Source: Candidatus Roizmanbacteria bacterium RIFCSPLOWO2_01_FULL_40_13 (GTDB lineage Bacteria > Patescibacteriota > Microgenomatia > UBA1406 > GWC2-37-13). Taken from it: a stretch of 41,257 nt of DNA. The position numbers were made by a program, and so were the translations under genes. Under the pieces are notes generated by a model, which was not told the origin of the DNA, did not search any database, and saw only the letters and a program-made list of their open reading frames with translations. Numbering within the stretch: the first letter of the stretch is position 1; the number at the start of each line of letters is the position of its first letter. The stretch spans positions 20,628 through 61,884 of the forward strand of contig MGAN01000014.1 in NCBI GenBank assembly GCA_001789745.1, given 5' to 3'. Of the stretch, positions 7,865-15,584 are shown one piece after another.

Positions 7865-9355
7865 TTATTGAATACTATATTTTTCAAATACTTGATCTAC
7901 ACCCTTTTTGGCCGTTTTCAAGGCGTCACTGTAATCCACTCCTTGAACCGTCGCATTGACGGCATTTACCAGATACTGGATGATCTCGTCATTTAAACCG
8001 CTGTCGTAGGTTTTGGCGACGACCGGCAGAGAAACAAATGAGTCCGCTTGTTTGATCACTGCTCCCACATATTCATCCTGCGCAAGAAGCGACCCAAGAT
8101 CAACTCGCGAGTAGGGTTCGCCAAATCTACGCAGTTTGCTTTGTGTCTCATACAATTTAGTCAGGTTGTCTTTTTCAACCAAAAAACGTAAAAATTTCCA
8201 CGCTTCGACTTGGTTTTTACTGTAGCGGTTGACGCCTTCTACCCAATAATTGGCCAGCGACAGCGCTGAGCCTCCGGGTACAACCGGTACCGGAACCACC
8301 TTAAGCTGAAGATCTGGATTGATGTTTTTAATAGTTAGCGCCTCCCAAGAAGGCGCAAAGATCATCGCCACTTTTTCCTCAATAAAAGCTGTGGTCGAGT
8401 TCGGCATCGACTCATCCCAAAAGTTATTCGGGGGTTCCGCGAACTTCCTAAAACTTTCCAAAGCTCCCGCGGCTTCCGCCTTATCCAAAGATTTTAAATC
8501 AGCGCCATTCTGCAGCAGCATCAATCCTAAGATATCGGAAAAATGTTCGACATTTGAAGCAAGACCTAAAGCTATGCCTGCCGTAATAAGCTGCCCGTCT
8601 GCGTCTTTGACCGTAAGATTAATCACCGCGTCGGTAATATCGTCCCATGTCGACGGCGGGACGGAGATTCCTGCTTGTTTAAATAGACTGTCGTTGTAGA
8701 TCAAAACCAATCCGTCAATGTACAAAGGTATCCCGTAATATTTATCTCCTATCTTCAGATCCTGTTGGTGAATTTTATAAAAAGTCTTCTCAAATTCTGT
8801 CCCTGCCATCACCGTATCCGGAAGCGGTACTACCACGTCTTTTATCTGCGGCAACCAGGTATTGTGAAATCGGAACAGATCGGGGCCTTGACCGTTTTTG
8901 CTTCTGGCGAGAAGTTTTTCACGATAGTCTTGCGGAATCATTTTCTGGTAGTTGATTTTTATACCGGGATTTTTACGCTGGTATTCTTCAATAATTGGGG
9001 TGAAGACTTCTTTCTCCTCCCACAATCCCCAATAAGTCAAACTTACTTCCTTGGAAGCCGGTTTTCCTCCCAGAAAAAGCCGCAGGAAAAAAATCAGGAT
9101 AATCAGAAATACGGCTGCTAATCCTGCGATAATAAAATACTTATTCTTATTTTCTTGATAGACGACAGGGGGAGGTTCTGACGGCATTTCAGATCCCGGC
9201 GCAACCGGAGCAACTTCTTCTCCTGTTGCCGCTTCTACTTCCGGAGCAACTTCTTCCGGCTGGAGCCCCCCCTGATTTTCAGCCTCAAAAATTTGACCGG
9301 ATTGACTAATCGATTCAGTTTGCTTTTCCTCGTCATTTATTTTATTATCATCCAT
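7865..9355 (-). CDS. Membrane-anchored extracellular solute-binding protein (family 1 type)
   Basis: Residues 1-70 are acidic and Pro-rich and presumably cytoplasmic. A single membrane helix (YFIIAGLAAVFLIILIFFL) spans about residues 73-92. The rest matches sugar-type ABC solute-binding proteins: LTYWGLWEEKEVFTPIIEEY, a GPDLFRFHNTWLPQ block, KYYGIPLYIDGLVLIYN, and APSWEALTIKN near residue 340. The usual lipobox is absent; an uncleaved helix anchors it instead. No permease or ATPase gene is in the window, so its transport partner is unknown. It begins 35 bases from the divergent VanW gene. Confidence 0.88.
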   Translation of the reverse strand: MDDNKINDEEKQTESISQSGQIFEAENQGGLQPEEVAPEVEAATGEEVAPVAPGSEMPSEPPPVVYQENKNKYFIIAGLAAVFLIILIFFLRLFLGGKPASKEVSLTYWGLWEEKEVFTPIIEEYQRKNPGIKINYQKMIPQDYREKLLARSKNGQGPDLFRFHNTWLPQIKDVVVPLPDTVMAGTEFEKTFYKIHQQDLKIGDKYYGIPLYIDGLVLIYNDSLFKQAGISVPPSTWDDITDAVINLTVKDADGQLITAGIALGLASNVEHFSDILGLMLLQNGADLKSLDKAEAAGALESFRKFAEPPNNFWDESMPNSTTAFIEEKVAMIFAPSWEALTIKNINPDLQLKVVPVPVVPGGSALSLANYWVEGVNRYSKNQVEAWKFLRFLVEKDNLTKLYETQSKLRRFGEPYSRVDLGSLLAQDEYVGAVIKQADSFVSLPVVAKTYDSGLNDEIIQYLVNAVNATVQGVDYSDALKTAKKGVDQVFEKYSIQ

Positions 9356-9390
9356 ATCAATTATAATAGCAAATTACTTGCTCAAATTAC

Positions 9391-10767
9391 ATGAGATGGG
9401 TTGCTGTTTCACTTGCGGTATCACTTTTTATCATTGTCTTGGCTACCGTTCTTATCATAGCCGAAGAAAATAATTTCAACAATAAGATTTACCCGCATGT
9501 TTATATCAACAATCAGGACTTTGGCAGACAGTCTAAAGATGCGGTGCAAAAACACTTTGCGGAATTGAATAAGCATTTTCAGACGATCAATTTAACAATT
9601 TTTTACAGCAAAGAGCCGCTGGCAACTTTTTCGGGACAATTGCTCAAGATCGGATACGATCCAAAGGGAATAGCCGATAGAGCTTATCTTATAGGCAGAT
9701 CTAATCATTTCTCCGCCAGACTGTATCAAAAATTGGCCACACTATTCAACTGGCAGAAATTCGAGTTTAATTTTGAATTATCTTATGATCCGCAACCTTT
9801 AAATGAATTTATTGCGCAGTCTAAAGAAAAGTACAATAACCCCCCAAAAAATGCGCTCTTTACTTTTTCCGAAGGAAGAGTCGTTAGCTTTCAAGAAGAA
9901 AAAGCAGGTTTTGCGATAGATGAAGAAAAATTTCAGGCTGATCTTAAGGAGTCGACCAACAGCCTGGCTAAAAAAATCGCCAATCAGCAGATTACCCTTA
10001 CCGTCGACAAGATACAACCCGAGGTTACGCTGGCCAAAGCCAATCAATTCGGTATCGAAGAATTAATAGCCGAAGGCAAATCTGACTTTACGGGTTCAAT
10101 TCCGGAAAGAATTCACAATATAATTCTCTCGAGTTCCAAATTTAATGGAGTTTTGCTCCCCAAAGACAAAACTCTATCCTTCAACAATACCGTGGGAGAT
10201 ATTTCCTCACTTACTGGTTATAAGCCCGCCTACATCATCAAAAGCGGCAAGACCGTGCTTGGAGACGGCGGTGGAGTCTGTCAAGTGTCAACTACCCTTT
10301 TTCGTGCCGCCTTAAATGCCGGCCTGCCCGTAGTCGAACGAACTGCCCATGCTTATCGGGTCGGATACTATGAAAACGACTCCAAACCCGGATTCGACGC
10401 TACTGTCTTTGCTCCTTCGCCCGATCTCAAGCTAAAAAATGATACTTCCGCGTCCATTCTCATTCAGACTGAAGTTGATCAAGATAACAGTATATTGTAT
10501 TTTAGATTCTACGGCAAAAAGGATAACAGAGTCGTTGAAATCTCACCTGTCACCGTCTTTGATATTGTTCCGCCCTTACCTGAAAATCGCCAGGATGACC
10601 CGACTTTGAAAAAAGGAGTAGTAAAACAGGTCGATTGGCCTGCTTGGGGGGCAAAAGCTGTCTTTGATTATAAAGTCAGCATCAATGACAAAGTTACTTT
10701 TGAAAAAAAATTCTACTCGTCCTACCGCCCCTGGCAGGCTGTATATCTCGTTGGCACAGCCGATTAA
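9391..10767 (+). CDS. VanW family protein with peptidoglycan-binding-like domain
   Basis: A 458-residue protein anchored by an N-terminal membrane helix (residues ~3-24). The middle resembles the PG_binding_4-type repeat region seen before VanW domains. The VanW domain occupies about residues 230-380, with LPKDKTLSFNNTVGD, GGGVCQVSTTLFRAALNAGL, VERTAHAYRV and FDATVF. VanW domains are of unknown biochemical role but occur in vancomycin-resistance clusters and wall proteins. It is divergent from the solute-binding protein and convergent with the acyltransferase 13 bases downstream. Confidence 0.92.
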   Translation: MRWVAVSLAVSLFIIVLATVLIIAEENNFNNKIYPHVYINNQDFGRQSKDAVQKHFAELNKHFQTINLTIFYSKEPLATFSGQLLKIGYDPKGIADRAYLIGRSNHFSARLYQKLATLFNWQKFEFNFELSYDPQPLNEFIAQSKEKYNNPPKNALFTFSEGRVVSFQEEKAGFAIDEEKFQADLKESTNSLAKKIANQQITLTVDKIQPEVTLAKANQFGIEELIAEGKSDFTGSIPERIHNIILSSSKFNGVLLPKDKTLSFNNTVGDISSLTGYKPAYIIKSGKTVLGDGGGVCQVSTTLFRAALNAGLPVVERTAHAYRVGYYENDSKPGFDATVFAPSPDLKLKNDTSASILIQTEVDQDNSILYFRFYGKKDNRVVEISPVTVFDIVPPLPENRQDDPTLKKGVVKQVDWPAWGAKAVFDYKVSINDKVTFEKKFYSSYRPWQAVYLVGTAD

Positions 10768-10780
10768 CATCGGTAACCGT

Positions 10781-11383
10781 TCACCTAAACCATCTGGCTC
10801 TGCCGAGTTTGTAGTGGAGATTTTTGAGTTTGCGTTCGCCGATGACTGTCGCGGGAACTCCGCCGACCACGGCTAGCGGAGTCACGTCTTTACTTACCAC
10901 GGCGCCGGCTGCAATTATCGCTCCTTTGCCGATTCTGACTCCCGGTTGGATGATTACACGCGGTCCGATAAAGACAAAGTCCTCAATCAGAACCGGAGCA
11001 TTGCTGGGAGAAAAATGTTTATCATTTATCTCGTGTTGGGAATTGAAGATCATCACTCCTGTGGCGAGAGCAACGTGATTTCCAATCTTTAGTTTAGCTC
11101 TTCCGTCAAGTAGCGCGTCTTCTCCAACGATTGTATCTTCGCCGATCTCAATATTATGCGGATCATAAAATCTTGCTCCCATATGAATCGTCGATCCTCT
11201 GCCGATCTTGATTCCGCCCGCCCTGTACAAAAGTCTACGCAGATGATGAGACGGGATTAATCCAATTAAATGAAGCAAAAATACTAAAAACTCCAGATTT
11301 ATATTCTTGAAGCGACTAATCACTTTTTCTAGCAATCGGCCGTTAGCAAGCGCCTCACCTGTTTTATCTTTAAAATTTAGCAT
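10781..11383 (-). CDS. Left-handed beta-helix (hexapeptide-repeat) acyltransferase
   Basis: A 200-residue protein with an N-terminal amphipathic region, then hexapeptide repeats from about residue 55 (IGRGSTIHMGARF, IEIGEDTIVGEDALL, LKIGNHVALATGV). The loop FNSQHEIND supplies the His typical of the maltose/galactoside O-acetyltransferase group. The C-terminal coils are VFIGPRVIIQPGVRIGKGAI, AAGAVVSKDVTPLAVVGGVP and a basic tail. Likely acetylates a sugar of the surface glycan. The upstream region carries the IS605-like end repeats. Confidence 0.9.
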   Translation of the reverse strand: MLNFKDKTGEALANGRLLEKVISRFKNINLEFLVFLLHLIGLIPSHHLRRLLYRAGGIKIGRGSTIHMGARFYDPHNIEIGEDTIVGEDALLDGRAKLKIGNHVALATGVMIFNSQHEINDKHFSPSNAPVLIEDFVFIGPRVIIQPGVRIGKGAIIAAGAVVSKDVTPLAVVGGVPATVIGERKLKNLHYKLGRARWFR

Positions 11384-11394
11384 GTTTTGAAGCT

Positions 11395-11509
11395 CCCACG
11401 ACCTAACGGCCGGGGATTCAATTAGTTCGCTTCGTCAGAGCTGAAATCCTGCCGAAGCGGAAATTGTTCTATATCTCACGACCTAACGGTCGGGGATTTC
11501 CGCGAAGGC
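11395..11509. repeat. Paired hairpin repeats resembling an IS200/IS605 or TnpB right end
   Basis: Two near-identical 24-base blocks, 11395-11418 and 11475-11498, each contain CACGACCTAACGG(C/T)CGGGGATT. The second forms a perfect CGACC/GGTCG hairpin and is enclosed by GCCGAAGCGGAAAT (11451-11464) and ATTTCCGCGAAGGC (11496-11509), which pair apart from three middle bases. Similar sequences end IS605-type elements and their TnpB guide RNAs. No transposase or TnpB gene is present here. Resemblance is from memory and tentative. Confidence 0.4.
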
Positions 11510-11520
11510 TGATTAAACTA

Positions 11521-11634
11521 ACCTCCTCCTGGCCCTCCTTTTTTGGAGGGAAGAGATACAAATATATATTTCCCAAGGGAAAATACAACCACCCCCATCC
11601 CCTCCTTGTTAAGGAGGGGAGAAAGGGGAGGTTA
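11521..11634. repeat. CCCTCC/GGAGGG palindromes, left block
   Basis: The first palindrome (around 11533-11552) is GCCCTCC-TTTTTT-GGAGGG. The second (11586-11634) is nested: outer AACCaCCCC/GGGGaGGTT around inner CCCCTCCTT-gtt-AAGGAGGGG. The second contains the stop codon of the broken DUF559 frame at 11609-11611. Confidence 0.75.
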
Positions 11635-11768
11635 AATTTTTTTTAATGATCCCCAATACATTATCTAATTCTTTAAATATTAATTTATCCTCAATCCTAA
11701 TAATTTTAATTCCTGAATTTTTGCTGAATTGTTCTTTAACTTAGTCCTTTAAATATATTTTATCATGG

Positions 11769-11873
11769 TATACCCATCTTACTCCGATTTGCAGCTCTCT
11801 CGGAGCGAAAAAGCGGATTAGATGAGTATATACTGAGTAACTCGGTTGCAATCCCTTAAGTTATCGAAGTATA
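11769..11873 (+). mobile_element. TA-flanked two-hairpin element, copy E (divergent)
   Basis: Core 11771-11871 (101 bp) flanked by TA. It keeps the family marks TACCCATCTTA, TTTGCA, GAGTATATACT and GAAGTA. The arms differ from copies A-D: CTCCG pairs locally with CGGAG, and TCCG can pair distally with CGGA, with ATCTTA opposite TAGAT. The second hairpin uses TAACT/AGTTA. It interrupts the DUF559 gene after the DGISH motif. Confidence 0.75.
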
Positions 11874-12019
11874 ATGCGAAATTCCGTCCACTTCAATCGC
11901 TATTTTATCCAATGGGCAATAAAAGTCGACAATATAATTTCCTATACTGTATTGTCTTCTAAACTTTTTGCCTAAAATTTGTCTGTTTTTTAACTGATTC
12001 CATAAGTATGCCTCTACTT

Positions 12020-12122
12020 TATACTTCTATTGATTGAGATTGCAATCAGTATATACCCCTCTAAGTTGATTTGATAAGATATTTTTAGTTGAAAATTTGC
12101 AAAATCAACTAAGACGGGTATA
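12020..12122 (-). mobile_element. TA-flanked two-hairpin element, copy B
   Basis: Core 12022-12120 (99 bp), almost identical to copy A but in the opposite orientation. Flanked by TA at 12020-12021 and 12121-12122. It interrupts the DUF559 gene between the LRNRST and KVEAYLW segments. Confidence 0.8.
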
Positions 12123-12188
12123 GTAGATCTGTTCCTTAAAAATTTTCTTTGGTTAAGCAATTTTTTTCTGTTAAAATTTTTTGTTCCA

Positions 12189-12285
12189 TAAACCAACCAC
12201 CCCCGTCCCCTCCTTGTTAAGGAGGGGAGAAACAACCGACCGCCTCTGTCATCCCCCTTTGTTAAGGAGGGGAGAAAGGAGAGGT
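12189..12285. repeat. CCCCTCCTT palindromes, right block
   Basis: Two tandem copies share the core TCCTTGTTAAGGAGGGGAGAAA or a close variant, one at about 12196-12232 and one at about 12247-12285. The second copy supplies the last residues (TSPFSPP) and the stop codon of the helicase gene. The first covers the start of the broken DUF559 frame. Confidence 0.75.
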
Positions 12286-14022
12286 ATATTCTTCAATAAA
12301 CCTCGACTTGGTAGTCGCTCCTCTCCTTCCCCAGATCATCCGCCCTTTGGTATAGGATATATGCAGCTTTTGTCTGGCGCGGGTGATACCGACGTAAAAA
12401 AGACGCCTCTCCTCTTCCAGGGAATAAATGTCGTCGACCGATCTGGAATGCGGTAATATTCCCTCCTCAACCCCGCTGATAAAGACCGTCGGGAACTCCA
12501 ATCCTTTAGCCTGATGCAGGGTCATCAGTTTGACTCCGTCTTTTTTACCATTCTTTTTTTCACCTTCGAAGTATTCCGACTCAACTAAGGCCACCTGCTC
12601 GAGAAACTCGTTTAAAATGGGAAAATTCAAGGCTACCGATTTCAACTCCTTGATATTTTCCAGTCTGGCAAAATCCTCCTCCAAATCAGGATTATAAAAA
12701 CTCAGGTAATTGGTCTTGGCAAAGATCTGCTCCATTATCTCACCGGTTGGGATAGATTTTAATCTATTGCTGTCTTCTTGAAATAATTTCTTAAAAGTCT
12801 CCCAACGTCTTTTGCCCAGTTTTTTGATCCTGTCAGTTGAGATCTCATCCTGCGGGTTTAGTATTAAGCGAAGATAGGAAATTACATCTTTTATCTCCTT
12901 GCGTTCATAGAATCTCGTCCCTCCAATCAGAACATACGGGATGCTGTAATGCAGAAAAGCTTCCTCAAGCACCCTCGACTGGGCATTGGTTCGATATAGC
13001 ACCGCATAATCGGTAAATCTTTCCGAATCTACGATCTTGTTGGCTATATATATTGCTTCCTCTTCCTCATCCTCCGCTTCATAGAACTCGATCGCTTCTC
13101 CGTTACCATTGCCGGTGAAAAGATCTAGGATCGGGTGGGTGTTATTTTTAACTATAATTTTATTGGCAAAATCCAATATCGTCTGCGTCGAACGGTAATT
13201 TTGCTCAAGATGGAAAATTTTTGTCTGCGGAAAATCATGCCGGAATTTATCCAGATTTCGCATGTCTGCCCCCCGCCAGGAATAGATGCTTTGCGAAAAA
13301 TCGCCAACCGCCGTAACCTTCATATATTTCCCGGCCAGAAGCTTAGACAAAAGATACTGGATAAAATTTGTGTCCTGGAACTCGTCAAGCAGGAGATAAC
13401 GGTACCTTTCTTGATATTTGGTCAAAATTTTATCGCTGGCCAAAAACAGATTAACCGTCTCGACGATCAAATCATCAAAATCCAAAGCTTTATTTTTCCT
13501 TAATTCTTTTTGGTAACGCTCGTAAACTTCGGCAACATCAGCAGAACTGTAATCTGAATAAAATTCCAGGAATTTATTTGCCGGGATCAGCTGGTTTTTG
13601 GCCGCAGAAATTCTTTGAGAAAAATAATAAGGGGTAAATTTTTTTATTTCGAGTTTTTTCAGAATTTTTTTCAGCAGGTCTTTTTGATCATTATCGCCAA
13701 AAATTACAAAACCGTTATCAATCCCGATATTATGGCTTTCGCGGCGTAAGATCCGACAGCAAAATGAATGAAATGTGCCGATGTAGCCTAAGCGCTGCAT
13801 TCCCATCCGCGCCTTCATTTCCGAGGCCGCTTTGTTGGTGAATGTGATCATTACAATCTGCTCCGGAGGCGCTTGATGATTATTGATAAGGTTTAAGACT
13901 TTATAAACTAAAACTCTGGTCTTGCCGGAACCGGCGCCGGCCAAGATCAGCGAAGGACCGTCTACGTGCTTGACCGCCTTTGTCTGTTGTGGATTTAATT
14001 GCGAAAAAAGGTCCGATGCCAT
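12262..14022 (-). CDS. UvrD/PcrA/Rep-type superfamily 1 DNA helicase
   Basis: ATP-dependent 3'-5' helicase for repair or replication restart. Visible motifs: Q-motif LNPQQTKAV (residues 9-17), Walker A GAGSGKT near residue 32, TFTNKAASEM, Walker B LLLDEFQDTN near 212, GDFSQSIYSWRGAD, EQNYRST, LMTLHQAKGLEFPTVFI near 500 and VGITRARQ near 550. At 586 residues it is shorter than typical PcrA/UvrD and lacks their C-terminal tail. The last seven residues and stop are encoded by a CCCCTCCTT palindrome, so the original 3' end may have been replaced. The TpiA gene starts 11 bases away, divergently. Confidence 0.93.
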   Translation of the reverse strand: MASDLFSQLNPQQTKAVKHVDGPSLILAGAGSGKTRVLVYKVLNLINNHQAPPEQIVMITFTNKAASEMKARMGMQRLGYIGTFHSFCCRILRRESHNIGIDNGFVIFGDNDQKDLLKKILKKLEIKKFTPYYFSQRISAAKNQLIPANKFLEFYSDYSSADVAEVYERYQKELRKNKALDFDDLIVETVNLFLASDKILTKYQERYRYLLLDEFQDTNFIQYLLSKLLAGKYMKVTAVGDFSQSIYSWRGADMRNLDKFRHDFPQTKIFHLEQNYRSTQTILDFANKIIVKNNTHPILDLFTGNGNGEAIEFYEAEDEEEEAIYIANKIVDSERFTDYAVLYRTNAQSRVLEEAFLHYSIPYVLIGGTRFYERKEIKDVISYLRLILNPQDEISTDRIKKLGKRRWETFKKLFQEDSNRLKSIPTGEIMEQIFAKTNYLSFYNPDLEEDFARLENIKELKSVALNFPILNEFLEQVALVESEYFEGEKKNGKKDGVKLMTLHQAKGLEFPTVFISGVEEGILPHSRSVDDIYSLEEERRLFYVGITRARQKLHISYTKGRMIWGRRGATTKSRFIEEYTSPFSPP

Positions 14023-14033
14023 AGAATATAATT

Positions 14034-14681
14034 ATGTATTATTTTATCGCCAACTGGAAGGCCAATAAAAATCTTAGCGAAGCCTTAAGCTGGATAGACG
14101 ATTTTATCTCCAATACCGAAGATAAAACCGAAGCCAAATTTATTATCAGTCCGCCCGCGCCTTTTCTTTATCCTCTTAAAGAAAAAATAAAAGGACGGAA
14201 TAATGTATACCTCGCAGCACAGGATATCTCCCGATTTGCAGGCGGGAGTTATACCGGCGAAGTCACTGCCAAATCCATACAAAGTCTTGTCGATTTCGCC
14301 ATCATCGGTCACAGCGAAAGACGCAATCTTTTTCAAGAAAACTATGACGCTTTGCAAAAAAAAACAGAATTAGCCCAAAAGTATAATATCGAACCGATTT
14401 TTTGCCTTAGAGACGAAAAAGACCAAATTCCCGCAACGGTAAAAATAGTCGCCTATGAACCTGTCTACGCTATCGGTTCCGGCAATAACGAACCGCTGGA
14501 GCAGGTCATCAAGCAAAAAGCAAAAATTATAGGCGATAAACAACTGACATTTCTTTATGGCGGCAGCGTCAATGAAAAAAACTCATCAACTTACCTTAAA
14601 TCAGGTCAACTGGACGGATTTCTTGTCGGTAACGCCTCCCTTAACCCGTCTGAATTTCTGAATATAGTGAAATCCGCTTAA
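14034..14681 (+). CDS. tpiA: Triosephosphate isomerase, shortened
   Basis: Interconverts dihydroxyacetone phosphate and glyceraldehyde 3-phosphate. Catalytic elements are intact: NWKAN near residue 7 (Asn and Lys), GHSERR near residue 87 (His), AYEPVYAIGSGN with the catalytic Glu, and the phosphate-binding YGGSVN and LVGNASL. At 215 residues it is about 30-40 shorter than usual, with missing length in the helices between strands 5 and 6. No other glycolytic gene is nearby. A TATAAT ends one base before the ATG, with no clear -35. Confidence 0.95.
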   Translation: MYYFIANWKANKNLSEALSWIDDFISNTEDKTEAKFIISPPAPFLYPLKEKIKGRNNVYLAAQDISRFAGGSYTGEVTAKSIQSLVDFAIIGHSERRNLFQENYDALQKKTELAQKYNIEPIFCLRDEKDQIPATVKIVAYEPVYAIGSGNNEPLEQVIKQKAKIIGDKQLTFLYGGSVNEKNSSTYLKSGQLDGFLVGNASLNPSEFLNIVKSA

Positions 14682-14693
14682 CCCTGCACCCTG

Positions 14694-15329
14694 TCAAAGT
14701 AATAATGACGCCAATACTAAAATACCTGCCAATCCAAGCAGAACCAACGAGTTGATGATATTGCTGGTTACCGGAAGTTTTTCAATCGCTGTGGGAGCCG
14801 GAGTCGAGGTTGCTTGAACGGATGTGGATTCTTCGCTAAATCCTTCACCTGTTCCTTTCGATGCTGGAGTCTCTTCTGTAACTTCCGGAGTTGGTTCTTC
14901 CAGCTGCTCAACCTGTAAAACCTCTGTAGGTAAAAGAATAGGTGTCGGGGTATCAATCGTTTTTGTTGCGGGCCGGGTAGGAATAAGTGAGGGAGATAAG
15001 CTGTCTACTCTTGAGGTTGTTAAATTATTAGCAAAATATTCCATTGCAGTCAAGATACCAAATACTATCAATAATATGGATAATACGACTAAAATAGTTT
15101 TATTTTTGCTGGTCAAGAGTTCATTCCATCTCTTTTTTTCTTCTCTGATGATCGTCTGCGCCGGGCTTACAGGCTGACCGTCTTCCTTGAATTGGGGCAC
15201 TTCAGGTTTTTCCTCTGTGTTTCTGGTTTTGGATAATAAGTAGATCTCGTAGACCAAAAATCCCAATGTGATAATAAATGCTACCAGTCCGATTTTGTTT
15301 AACGAAGTAAGCACTGTAATTATATCCAT
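14694..15329 (-). CDS. Triple-membrane-segment surface protein with Pro/Thr linker and LPVTS tail
   Basis: A 211-residue protein not recognised as a family. It has an N-terminal membrane helix (residues ~13-33), a charged stretch, a second helix (~77-97), and a Ser/Thr/Pro/Glu-rich linker (~105-180). It ends in LPVTSN followed by a hydrophobic stretch to the last residue. LPVTS plus a hydrophobic end resembles a sortase sorting signal, but the usual positive tail is missing. Convergent with tpiA, 13 bases away. Confidence 0.65.
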   Translation of the reverse strand: MDIITVLTSLNKIGLVAFIITLGFLVYEIYLLSKTRNTEEKPEVPQFKEDGQPVSPAQTIIREEKKRWNELLTSKNKTILVVLSILLIVFGILTAMEYFANNLTTSRVDSLSPSLIPTRPATKTIDTPTPILLPTEVLQVEQLEEPTPEVTEETPASKGTGEGFSEESTSVQATSTPAPTAIEKLPVTSNIINSLVLLGLAGILVLASLLL

Positions 15330-15346
15330 AAGCTTATTCTAGCCCT

Positions 15347-15582
15347 GCTATAGCTACCGTAATACGAAATGTCATATTTGTCATCCTGAATTTATTTCAG
15401 GATCTTGTTGTTTATACTTCTGTTAATTGAAATCGCAATCAGTATATACCCCTCCTTAGTTGATTTGATAAGATAACTTTAGTTAACAATTTGCAAAATC
15501 AACTAAGACGGATATAGATGCTGAAACAAGTTCAGCATGACATTTATCAAAACCGGTCATTTTGTTTTGCGCTAACTATATC
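15347..15582. repeat. GTCATCC-type nested palindrome carrying element C
   Basis: Outer arms (GCTATAG... and ...GCGCTAACTATAT) enclose TCATCCTGAA and TTCAGCATGA arms. The same structure occurs uninterrupted at 21005-21137. In this copy element C sits between GATCTTGTTGTT and GATGCTGAA. With the element and one TA removed, the interval matches the other copy base for base in length. Confidence 0.75.
15413..15516 (-). mobile_element. TA-flanked two-hairpin element, copy C
   Basis: Core 15415-15514 (100 bp), inverted relative to copies A and D, flanked by TA. Close to copy D, sharing the GTTAACTAAAGTTATCTTATC centre. One end reads GGATA instead of GGGTA. Inserted inside the GTCATCC palindrome. 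Confidence 0.8.
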
Positions 15583-15584
15583 TT

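Larger units (their letters stand above)
11609..12235 (-). pseudogene. DUF559 (Vsr-like PD-(D/E)XK) nuclease, interrupted by two small insertions
   Basis: Read on the minus strand, the N-terminal part (KKLLNQRKFLRNRST) stops at element B. It resumes as KVEAYLWNQLKNRQ, then FRRQYSIGNYIVDFYCP and IAIEVDGISH with the family's catalytic acidic residues. It stops again at element E and resumes as HDKIYLKD, an in-frame TAA (11741-11743), then GIKIIRIEDKLIFKELDNV and the tail TSPFSPP. Removing B with one TA gives RST-KVE in frame. Removing E with one TA gives GISHYHDK in frame. Both joins match the family pattern. The frame opens at a TTG (12235) inside a CCCCTCCTT palindrome and ends inside another. 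DUF559 proteins are predicted nucleases of unclear role. It is inactive here. Confidence 0.85.
11384..12261. other. Repeat-dense region between the acyltransferase and helicase genes
   Basis: This ~880-bp stretch has no intact gene. In order it holds two IS605-like terminal repeats (11395-11509), CCCTCC-type palindromes (11521-11634), the remains of a DUF559 nuclease gene on the minus strand (11609-12235), two TA-flanked elements inside that gene (E, then B), and two more CCCCTCCTT palindromes (12189-12285). The last of these runs into the helicase stop codon. Confidence 0.8.

Noticed and set aside
11464-11646. Plus-strand ORF of 60 codons
   Set aside because: It is made entirely of repeats and palindromes and has no protein-like features.
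12014-12235. A 73-residue minus-strand ORF
   Set aside because: It is the DUF559 N-terminus reading on into element B, so it is described as part of the pseudogene.
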